DNA from: DATAOG01 sp963798075
Lineage (GTDB): Bacteria; Pseudomonadota; Alphaproteobacteria; Geminicoccales; Geminicoccaceae
Reading direction: 5' to 3'
DNA: 64,000 nt
Assembly: GCA_963798075.1 (NCBI GenBank)
Contig: CAWCRU010000036.1
Coordinates: 62,001 to 126,000, forward strand
In this document: positions 54,911 through 62,651 of the stretch, one piece after another
Position numbering within the stretch: the stretch's first letter is position 1
How the letters are laid out: every line of letters starts with the position of its first letter
Translations under genes and position numbers: made by a program
Notes under the pieces: generated by a model
Told to the model about the DNA's origin: nothing
The model's database searches: none
The model's input: only the letters and a program-made list of their open reading frames with translations

Positions 54911-55759
54911 ATGCGGGCTCTTTTTGCGACGATCGCCTTGCTCATCCCGGCCACCTTCGCCCGGATCGCCGTGGCTGACGAAAGCCTGCGGATCGGTGTC
55001 CAGAACGAGCGTCCGCCGTTCAGCTTCACCGACGCCGACGGCAAGCTTCAGGGTTTCGACGTCGAGATTGCCTGGGCGCTCTGCGCGACACTGAAGGTGC
55101 AGTGCGATCTGTCGCCGCTGGACTTCCCATCCCTGATCCCTGGTCTGCAGGAGGGGCGGATCGATGCGGCGGTCGCCTCCATGTCGATCACCGAGGAGCG
55201 ACTCGAGCTCGTCGACTTCACAGAAAAGTACTATCAGAGCGGAAACCGGTTCGTCGCGCGCCGCGGCGCCTTCGCCGATTTTTCTCTCGCCGATCTTGCC
55301 GGCAAGACGATCGGGGTCAAGCGCGGCACGACCCATGATCAATATTTATCCAATACGCTGAAGGACGACTCATCGATCCGGAGATATGGTAATTCCGATG
55401 AAATCTACATCGATCTCGCCCTAGGTCGACTCGACCTGGCGCTGGGTGATGCCATCTCACTGACTGAAAGCTTCCTCAAGACCGATCTCGGACGCGATTT
55501 CGATTTCGTTGGCCCCGAGCTCAACGACGCCAAGTGGTTCGGCCGCGGCGAGGGCATCGCCGTGCGCAAAGGCAATGCTGAACTTCTTGGGCGATTGAAC
55601 CAGGCACTGCGGCAGATTCTCGCCGACGGCACCTATACCGAGATCCGCAGCCAGTACTTCGACTATGACATCTACGCTGCCGGCGCATCGGTCGCGGACT
55701 CCCACAGTGGCGCCGACGAGACCCCGAGTTCCGATTTCCCAAGCCCGATCGACCGTTGA
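54911..55759 (+). CDS. Family-3 (amino-acid-type) solute-binding protein
   Basis: 282 residues with signal peptide (MRALFATIALLIPATFARIA, cleavage near VADES). SBP_bac_3 features: LRIGVQNERPPFSFTDADGK, LQGFDVEIAWALCATLKVQC, DAAVASMSITEERLELVDFT, GKTIGVKRGTTHDQYL and GRLDLALGDAISL. No permease or ATPase lies beside it, so it is an orphan in this window; it could serve a distant transporter or a sensory protein. AAGGAACGAAAAG precedes the ATG. The last 35 residues are polar and Ser/Asp-rich, beyond the usual domain end. Confidence 0.85.
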   Translation: MRALFATIALLIPATFARIAVADESLRIGVQNERPPFSFTDADGKLQGFDVEIAWALCATLKVQCDLSPLDFPSLIPGLQEGRIDAAVASMSITEERLELVDFTEKYYQSGNRFVARRGAFADFSLADLAGKTIGVKRGTTHDQYLSNTLKDDSSIRRYGNSDEIYIDLALGRLDLALGDAISLTESFLKTDLGRDFDFVGPELNDAKWFGRGEGIAVRKGNAELLGRLNQALRQILADGTYTEIRSQYFDYDIYAAGASVADSHSGADETPSSDFPSPIDR

Positions 55760-55942
55760 ACGAAGGTTCAGGCGCCGATGGCGCCAGCCGACAGAAATCT
55801 CGTCACGCCCACGCACCGGGGTCGGAGAGGTGGGCCTCCCGGCAGCATCGAGCACCCTTCCGAACCCTTCCGGGATCTGCCGATCGCCCCGCCGGCGATC
55901 TGGGCCGCCCGATAGCCTTGCCGGGCGCCGGCCGCTGGTGTA

Positions 55943-55952
55943 TGGTATACCA
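55943..55952. promoter_or_regulatory. Candidate GntR/FCD operator TGGTATACCA
   Basis: A perfect 10-bp palindrome about 40 bases upstream of the GntR start. It fits the TNGTnnACNA consensus typical of FadR-type GntR regulators, so it is probably an autoregulatory site. Confidence 0.6.
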
Positions 55953-55993
55953 ACGGCCTGATCACAATGGTCCCTGGGGGAGCTTTCTCGACG

Positions 55994-56746
55994 ATGCCGC
56001 TACAGCTCGTGGTCCAGCCCATCAACCAGGACTTCAGCCTGAAGGGGCACATCTACGAGGTGCTCAAGCAGGGCATCACGTCGATGAACATCTACGCCGA
56101 CGGTGCCGAGCTGAGGCTCGACGAGCGGGACCTCTCCGAGCAGCTCCAGATCAGCCGCACGCCGATCCGCGAGGCGCTTGCACGGCTCGAGCAGGAAGGC
56201 CTGGTGCGAATCGCGCCCCGCAAGGGCGTCTTCATCGTCAGAAAGTCGGTGGACGAGATCCTGGAGATGATCATCGTCTGGGCCGCCCTCGAGAGCATGG
56301 CGGCCAGGCTCGCGACCGCGCGGGCCGCCGATGCCGAGATCGGCTCGCTCCGCGCCTCGCTGGCGCACTTCGACCACAGGCAAATCCGCACCCACATCGA
56401 CGAATACTCGGACGCCAACATCAAGTTCCATCGGCGCATTCTCGAGATGTCGAAGTGTAAGATCCTGATGGCGATGGCCGATGGCCTGTTCATTCACATG
56501 CGGGCGATCCGCGCCCGCACGATGACCGAGGGCGATCGGGCGACCCGCTCGATCGTCGACCACACCCAGATCGTCGGGGCTCTGGAGGCACGCGACGCCG
56601 ACCTCGCCGAACGGCTGGTCCGCGAGCACACGCTCAAGCTTCACGACCATGTGAAGCAGACATGGGTCGAGGCCGAGCAGCTTCAGAGCACCCGCGATCT
56701 GACGACATACCCGAGCCCCCGAGGATCGAGGAAGACCCTGCCATGA
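55994..56746 (+). CDS. GntR family regulator (FadR/FCD type)
   Basis: 250 residues from ATG 55994, supported by GGGGGAG about 12 bases upstream; ATG 55967 adds nine residues. The N-terminal winged helix has LDERDLSEQLQISRTPIREA and LARLEQEGLVRIAPRKGVF. The FCD effector domain follows, with VWAALESMAARLA, the metal/ligand region DANIKFHRRILEMSK and HTQIVGALEARDADLAERLV. The TGA overlaps the ATG of the ThDP enzyme (ATGA at 56743-56746), so it likely controls the acyl-CoA genes downstream in response to their substrate. Confidence 0.88.
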   Translation: MPLQLVVQPINQDFSLKGHIYEVLKQGITSMNIYADGAELRLDERDLSEQLQISRTPIREALARLEQEGLVRIAPRKGVFIVRKSVDEILEMIIVWAALESMAARLATARAADAEIGSLRASLAHFDHRQIRTHIDEYSDANIKFHRRILEMSKCKILMAMADGLFIHMRAIRARTMTEGDRATRSIVDHTQIVGALEARDADLAERLVREHTLKLHDHVKQTWVEAEQLQSTRDLTTYPSPRGSRKTLP

Positions 56747-58467
56747 CCACGACCGCAACCGACACCCTGCAAAGGAAGAGCACCGACGCCAGCGTCATCT
56801 CGGGCGGTCACCTGGTCGCCCGGGCGCTGAGGAGCGAAGGTGTCGACACGATCTTCACCCTCTGCGGCGGCCACATCATCGACATCTACGACGGCTGCGT
56901 CGACGAGGGGATCAGGATCATCGACGTCCGCCATGAGCAGGTCGCCGCCCACGCGGCCGACGGCTACGCCCGCCAGACCGGCAAGCTCGGCTGCGTCGTG
57001 ACCACGGCAGGTCCCGGCTGCACCAACGCCATGACCGGGATCGCCTGCGCGTTCCGCGCCGAGACCCCGGTCCTCCACATCGGCGGCCAGGGTGCCCTGA
57101 CCCAGCACAAGATGGGGTCCTTGCAGGACCTGCCCCACGTCGAGATGATGGCGCCGATCACCAAGTTCGCGGCCGGCGTGCGCTCGACCGAGCGGATCGC
57201 CGACATGATCGCGATGGCGGCGCGCGAGTGCTTCGCCGGCGCCTGGGGCCCCTCGTACCTCGAGGTCCCACGCGACGTTTTGGATCGCGAGATCGACGTC
57301 ACGAGCGCGGTGATCCCGCAGGCCGGCAAGTACCGCGCGTCCACCCGCTCGATCGGCGATCCCGCGGACATCGAGCGCCTGGCCGACATCCTGGCCGCGG
57401 CAAGGACGCCCTGCATCCTGCTCGGGACCCAGGTCTGGAACTGCCGCGGCCACGAGCAGGCGATCCGGCTCGTGCGCGAGCTCAACATCCCCGCCTATTT
57501 CAACGGTTCCGGCCGGGGCATTTTGCCGCCCGGCGATCCGCACCACTTCAACCGGACGCGCTCGCAGGCGTTCAAGGACGCGGATGTGATCGTGATCGTC
57601 GGCACGCCCTTCGACTTCCGGATGGGCTACGGCAGGCGGCTGTCGCGCGAGGCGACGATCGTCCAGATCGATCAGGACTACCGCACCGTCGGCAAGAACC
57701 GGGACATCTCGCTGGGCCTCGCGGGCGATCCGGGTGTCATCCTGGGCGCGGTCGCGGATGCCGCCTCGGGTCGGCTCGACAACGGGGCCGCGGGGCGCCG
57801 GGGCTGGCTCGAGAAGCTCCGCGCGGCCGAGACCCTGGCCACCGACAAGCTGATGCCGCTGTTCATGTCGGAGCGCTCGCCGATCCATCCCTATCGCGTG
57901 GCGTGGGAGATCAACGAGTTCCTGGGCGAGGACACGATCTACATCGGCGACGGCGGCGACGTCGTGACGATCAGCGCTCAGGCCGTGCAGCCGCGGCAGC
58001 CGGGCCATTGGATGGACCCGGGCGCGCTCGGCGCGCTCGGCATCGGCACCGGGTTCGCGATGGCGGCGAAGCTCGCCCACCCCGAGAAGGAGGTGCTCTG
58101 CTACTACGGCGACGGCTCGTTTGGCATGACGGCGTTCGACATGGAGACCGCCAACCGCTTCGGCGCGCCCTATCTGGCGGTGGTCGGCAACAACTCGGCG
58201 ATGAACCAGATCCGCTATGGCCAGCTCGCCAAATACGGCGAGCAGCGGGGCAATGTGGCCAACAAGCTGGGCGACGTGCCGTTCTCGAAGTTCGCCGAGA
58301 TGCTGGGGGGCTACGGCGAGGAGGTGAGGGAGTCGGGCGAGATCGGGCCGGCGCTCAGGCGTGGCCGCGAGGAGGTGCGAGCGCGCGGCCGCTCGGCGGT
58401 GATCAACATCTGGGTCGATCCCAACGAGTACGCCCCGGGCACCAAAGCTCAGACCATGTACAAATAA
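56743..58467 (+). CDS. ThDP-dependent 2-hydroxyacyl-CoA lyase / oxalyl-CoA decarboxylase-like enzyme
   Basis: 574 residues with the three-domain plan of acetolactate-synthase-like ThDP enzymes. The catalytic Glu is in RIIDVRHEQVAAHAADGYAR, followed by TTAGPGCTNAMTGIACAF, the middle-domain ADVIVIVGTPFDFRMGYG and the ThDP-Mg motif YGDGSFGMTAFDMETANRFG (GDGS...N-type). Automatic annotation would call it acetolactate synthase, but a formyl-CoA transferase gene follows at 38 bases. That favours the oxalyl-CoA decarboxylase / 2-hydroxyacyl-CoA lyase branch, which releases or uses formyl-CoA. The exact substrate is not clear. Confidence 0.72.
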   Translation: MTTTATDTLQRKSTDASVISGGHLVARALRSEGVDTIFTLCGGHIIDIYDGCVDEGIRIIDVRHEQVAAHAADGYARQTGKLGCVVTTAGPGCTNAMTGIACAFRAETPVLHIGGQGALTQHKMGSLQDLPHVEMMAPITKFAAGVRSTERIADMIAMAARECFAGAWGPSYLEVPRDVLDREIDVTSAVIPQAGKYRASTRSIGDPADIERLADILAAARTPCILLGTQVWNCRGHEQAIRLVRELNIPAYFNGSGRGILPPGDPHHFNRTRSQAFKDADVIVIVGTPFDFRMGYGRRLSREATIVQIDQDYRTVGKNRDISLGLAGDPGVILGAVADAASGRLDNGAAGRRGWLEKLRAAETLATDKLMPLFMSERSPIHPYRVAWEINEFLGEDTIYIGDGGDVVTISAQAVQPRQPGHWMDPGALGALGIGTGFAMAAKLAHPEKEVLCYYGDGSFGMTAFDMETANRFGAPYLAVVGNNSAMNQIRYGQLAKYGEQRGNVANKLGDVPFSKFAEMLGGYGEEVRESGEIGPALRRGREEVRARGRSAVINIWVDPNEYAPGTKAQTMYK

Positions 58468-58484
58468 CCGACCTTCGCGGTCGG
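58468..58484 (+). other. Intercistronic hairpin
   Basis: CCGACC and GGTCGG pair around TTCGC immediately after the TAA of the ThDP enzyme, 21 bases before the frc-like start. It is short and lacks a T run; it may stabilise or attenuate the transcript between the two genes. Confidence 0.4.
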
Positions 58485-58505
58485 ACGACGGGAGACAGGC
58501 AAATC

Positions 58506-59778
58506 ATGCAAGCGCTCGAAGGTGTCCGCATTCTCGACATGACCCATGTCCAGTCGGGGCCGACCTGCACGCAGCTGCTGGCCTGGTTCGGCGCCGACGT
58601 GATCAAGATCGAGCGGCCCGGCACCGGCGACATCACGCGCGGCCAGCTGCGCGATCTGGCAGGTGTCGACAGCCTCTACTTCACGATGCTGAACGGCAAT
58701 AAGCGCTCCATGACCCTCGACACCAAGAACGAGCAAGGCAGGGCGCTGTTCGCCCGACTGATCAAGACGTGCGACGTGATGGTCGAGAATTTCGCCCCCG
58801 GCGCGATCGATCGGATGGGCTTTTCCTGGGAGAAGATCCAGGAGCTCAACCCGCGCATGATCTATGCTTCGGTGAAGGGCTTCGGTCCCGGGGCCCTATG
58901 AGGACTGCAAAGTCTACGAGAACGTCGCTCAGTGCACGGGCGGCTCGGCGTCGACCACGGGCTTCGACGATGGCCCGCCGCTCGTGACCGGCGCCCAGAT
59001 CGGCGATACCGGGACCGGGCTGCATCTGGCGCTCGGCATCGTCACCGCGCTCTTCCAGCGCGAGCGGACCGGGCGCGGCCAGCGGGTGCTGGCGGCGATG
59101 CAGGATGGCGTCCTCAACCTCTGCCGGGTCAAGCTGCGCGACCAGCAGCGCCTCGCGCACGGCCCGCTCACCGAATATCCGCAGTACCCCCACGGCAAGT
59201 TCGGCGACGCCACGCCCCGCTCGGGCAACGCCTCCGGCGGCGGGCAGCCGGGCTGGATCGTCAAGTGCAAGGGCTGGGAGACCGATCCCAACGCCTACAC
59301 CTACGTCATCACGCAGGCCGCCGTCTGGCCCAAGCTGTGCCAGGTGATCGGCAAGGAAGAGTGGGCCGAGGACCCCGCCTACGCGAAGCCGGACGCCCGC
59401 CTCGATAAGCTCGGCCACATCTTCGACATGATCGAGGAATGGACCAAGACCAAGACTAAATTCGAGGTGATGGATATCCTGAACCCGCTCGACGTCCCGT
59501 GCGGCCCGATCCTTTCGATGAAGGAGATTGCCGAGGAACCGTCGCTGCGGGCGACCGGCACCGTGGTCGAGGTCGACCACCCCGAGCGCGGCAAATACCT
59601 GACCGTTGGCAACCCGATCAAGCTGTCGGATTCGCCGGCCGAGGTCAAACGCTCGCCGCTGCTCGGCGAGCACAGCGACGAGATCCTGAGCGACGTGCTC
59701 GGCCTCTCGGCCGAGGAGGCGGAGGCCTACAAGGCGGCCGGCGCCCTCGGTCGCCCGCAGGCGGCAGCTGCCGAATGA
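58506..59778 (+). CDS. frc: Formyl-CoA transferase-like CaiB/BaiF enzyme (one frameshift)
   Basis: A class III CoA transferase of about 423 residues when joined. The first frame encodes MQALEGVRILDMTHVQSGPT, VENFAPGAIDRMGFSWEKI and GFGPG, then hits a false TGA. A run of four G at 58890-58893 seems to hold one extra base. Without it the reading continues PYEDCKVYENVAQCTGGSAS, then TTGF, and stays open to 59778. The catalytic Asp of formyl-CoA transferases lies in a GxxD context in this region of the first half. ASGGGQPGW, the glycine loop typical of Frc, is in the second half. It moves CoA from formyl-CoA to oxalate or a similar acid. Confidence 0.82.
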
Positions 59779-59858
59779 CCGCCCGGCGTTTCCCACTCGC
59801 CGAGTCCGTGGTCGGGCGCCGATGCGGAGCCCGTTGCCGGCCGCAAGTGGCCACAGCC

Positions 59859-60721
59859 ATGCCGCGCACGATCCTGATCCCGATCCGCGACGACGGCAAG
59901 GCCGAGGGCGTTCTCGACCATGCCCTTGCACTCGGTCGCCGCTTCAATGCCCATCTCCAGCTCGTTCACTGCCGGCAGCGGCCCCAGGACCTGCTGCCGT
60001 TCGCGGGCAACGTCCCGAGCCAGCTGCGGCAGCAATCGTCGCCTCCGCCACGTCGCTCGCCGACGAGGAGGAACGCCGGGTCAAAGCGCTGTTCGAGGAG
60101 TACTGCCGGCGCACGGCCATCGCGGTGGTCGAGAAGGCGCGCGATGCGCCCAAGGACCGACCCTCGGCGTCGTGGTCGGAGGCGACCGGCCACCAGGCCG
60201 CCGTGGTCGGTGTGCGCGGCCGGCTCGCCGACGTGATTGCGGTTGCGCAGCCGGATCATCGCCTCGGCATCGGCTTCAACACCCTCGAGGCCGCCCTGTT
60301 GGAGACCGGCCGGCTGGTCCTGCTCTGCCCGCCCCTGCCGGTGAGCGAGATCGGACGGCACGTGGCGGTCGCCTGGAGCGGCACCCTCGAAGCGGCCTCG
60401 GCGGTGGCGGCGGCAATGCCGATCCTGGTCGCCGCCGACCAGGTGACCGTGCTCTCGGCGCTGACCGGCGCCCCCCTCGCGCTCGGACCTGAGGACCTTC
60501 GCGACCATCTGGCGAGCCATGGCGTCGGCGCCGCGATCAGAACCTTCGATGCCCGACCGACCGCTGTCGCCCAAGGTCTGTTGGCAGCCGCCAAGGATGC
60601 CGGTGCCGACGTGCTCCTGATGGGCGCCTATGGTCACAGTCGCCGGCGCGAGCTGGTCATGGGCGGGGTCACCAAATACATCACCGATCATGCCGATCTG
60701 CCCGTGCTGCTACAACGTTGA
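59859..60721 (+). CDS. Universal stress protein, two-domain length (one frameshift)
   Basis: About 287 residues when joined. ATG 59859 begins MPRTILIPIRDDGKAEGVLD, then HALALGRRFNAHLQLVHC. Near 60034 one base seems to be lost, and the homologous frame continues IVASATSLADEEERRVKALF to TGA 60719-60721. The C-terminal half has the UspA nucleotide-binding loop LLMGAYGHSRRRELVMGGVT and ends LPVLLQR. VAVAWSGTLEAASAVAAAMP is the second-domain start. It lies 80 bases after frc. A role in general stress is likely but unspecific. Confidence 0.78.
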
Positions 60722-60921
60722 GGAGAACACCGGCATGATCGCAAAACGTTGGGACGGAGAGCCATCGGCTGCAATCACGGTTTCGAAATACCCTGCGCCG
60801 GGACCGGGGCACGCAATGCGCCGTCTGATTGGCGTACCTCCGGTCACGAATCAACGGCGTCGGGTATAGGCGCAGGCGGCATGGTCTGCTATCATCACCG
60901 GAAACTGAGGAGGCTGTACCA

Positions 60922-61920
60922 ATGAAAAGGACGACGCGAACAGTCGCTGGCATCGCGCTTGCCGCCAGTACCAGCGTGGGGACCATGGCCCTGTCAAGCA
61001 CTGCGGGCGCGTGGGAGCCGAAGAAGCCGGTGGAGTTCATCATCATGGCGGGCGCCGGCGGCGGCGCCGACCAGATTGCGCGCCTGCTGCAGGGGTTGAT
61101 CGAGCAAAAGAAGTTGTCTCCCCGCCCCTTCATCCCGATCAACAAGGCCGGTGGCTCCGGTGCCGAAGCGTTGCGCTACCTGCAGGACAAGTCCGGCGAC
61201 GACTACACCCTCCTGGTCACGCTCAACAGCTTCTACACCACGCCGATCATCCAAAAGGACCTCGGCGTCGACATCACGAAGTTCACGCCGATCGGGCGGA
61301 TGGCGCTCGATACCTTCCTGCTCTGGGTCAATAGCGACACCGACATCAAGAACCTCGATGAGTACGACGCGGCTGTGAAGTCGGCCGGCAAGAAGTGGAC
61401 GATGGGCGGTACCGGCACCGGCCAGGAGGATTCCATCCTCACGGCGATGTTGGAGTCCGATCTCGGTCTCGACATGACCTACGTCCCCTTCCCTGGCGGC
61501 GGCGACGTCGCCAAGAACCTGGTCGGGAACCACATCAACTCCACGGTCAACAACCCTTCCGAGGAGATCGAGTTCATGCGCGCCGGCGAAACCCGGCCGC
61601 TGGTGCAGTTCACCGACGAGCGGATGGCCGCGTTCCCGGACGTGCCGACCGCCAAGGAACTCGGTCACGACCTCGTCTATTACATGCAGCGCTCGATCAA
61701 CGGCCCTCCGGGGATGTCGAAGGAGGCTCAGGACTGGTACATTGACCTGTTCAAGACGTTGTACGAGTTGCCAGAGTGGCAGAAGTACTGCACCGACGAG
61801 GGTCTGTCTTGCGAGCAGTGGGTCGCCGGCGACGATCTGGAGAAGTTCCACATGACGCAGCTCGCCCGGCACGAGGCTCTCATCGAAAAGGTCGGCGCCG
61901 AAGCCATCACCGGCCAGTAG
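60922..61920 (+). CDS. tctC: Tripartite tricarboxylate transporter binding protein
   Basis: 332 residues with signal peptide (VAGIALAASTSVGTMALSST, cleavage near AGAWE). TctC/Bug features: PKKPVEFIIMAGAGGGADQI, PFIPINKAGGSGAEALRYL, YVPFPGGGDVAKNLVGNHIN and the P-D-V-P-T motif in AAFPDVPTAKELG. Two Cys near the end (KYCTDEGLSCEQW) may be bridged. GAGGAGG lies before the ATG. TctB and TctA genes follow, giving a complete TTT system for a carboxylic acid. The 200-bp gap upstream holds no gene. Confidence 0.9.
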   Translation: MKRTTRTVAGIALAASTSVGTMALSSTAGAWEPKKPVEFIIMAGAGGGADQIARLLQGLIEQKKLSPRPFIPINKAGGSGAEALRYLQDKSGDDYTLLVTLNSFYTTPIIQKDLGVDITKFTPIGRMALDTFLLWVNSDTDIKNLDEYDAAVKSAGKKWTMGGTGTGQEDSILTAMLESDLGLDMTYVPFPGGGDVAKNLVGNHINSTVNNPSEEIEFMRAGETRPLVQFTDERMAAFPDVPTAKELGHDLVYYMQRSINGPPGMSKEAQDWYIDLFKTLYELPEWQKYCTDEGLSCEQWVAGDDLEKFHMTQLARHEALIEKVGAEAITGQ

Positions 61921-62049
61921 CCATCACCCATCGGTCGACGAGGCCATCCGCCGCGGTGGCCTCGTCACCACTTCCGATCCTGGCCCGACGTTCGGGGCGT
62001 CGCTCGAAGATACGCCCGGAAATCGTCGTCAGGCCTGGGAGGCATCGTC

Positions 62050-62553
62050 ATGACGGTTCGCACCGCTGAGCTTTTGATGGCCGTTGCGCTGGCGCTGCTA
62101 TCGCTCGGCTTCATGATGAAGAGCGCCGAGCTCGCCATCGGCTGGGTCCCGGGTCGCGGGCCCGGCTCCGGTGCCTGGCCGTTCTGGTTGTCGGCCGGCA
62201 TGCTGGCGGCCACGCTTGCCACCATCGTCAGATGGTTTATCAAAGCGACGCCGGAATCGCGGTCGACCGACGTCTACATGAGCAAAGGCGCGGTATCGAT
62301 CGTAGGTACCGCGGTGGCGGCCCTGCTGGGCTTGCTCATCGGCACCTACTACATCGGCATCTACTTCTCGCTGATGGTGTTCTTGGTGTTCTTCATCAGG
62401 ATCATGGGCCGTCAATCCTGGCCAGTAACGCTTGCGATCGCCTCGCTGACGCCAGTGTTCATCTTTTGCCTGTTCGAGTGGGCGCTGACCATTCCCCTGC
62501 CGAAGGGGCTCTCGGAGCCACTCTTCTATCCTATCTACGACCTCATTTACTGA
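62050..62553 (+). CDS. tctB: Tripartite tricarboxylate transporter small membrane subunit
   Basis: 167 residues with four hydrophobic segments: LLMAVALALLSLGFMM, FWLSAGMLAATLATIVRW, VGTAVAALLGLLIGTYYIG followed by FSLMVFLVFFIRI, and VTLAIASLTPVFIFCLFEWA. The GRGPGSGAWPFWL motif of TctB is present. GGGAGGCATCGTC precedes ATG 62050. It pairs with TctA in the inner membrane. Confidence 0.88.
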   Translation: MTVRTAELLMAVALALLSLGFMMKSAELAIGWVPGRGPGSGAWPFWLSAGMLAATLATIVRWFIKATPESRSTDVYMSKGAVSIVGTAVAALLGLLIGTYYIGIYFSLMVFLVFFIRIMGRQSWPVTLAIASLTPVFIFCLFEWALTIPLPKGLSEPLFYPIYDLIY

Positions 62554-62651
62554 CTCCGGTGACCTAGGAGGCATCCTTTGTCGCCCAAGCGCAGTCGTCG
62601 CAAACACCCGGCCGGTCGGGTCGCGCGACAGGGACCTGGGGGCAAGCCAAC

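Noticed and set aside
56743..58467. Calling the ThDP enzyme acetolactate synthase (ilvB)
   Set aside because: No small regulatory subunit or other branched-chain biosynthesis gene is adjacent, and the next gene is a formyl-CoA-transferase-like enzyme.
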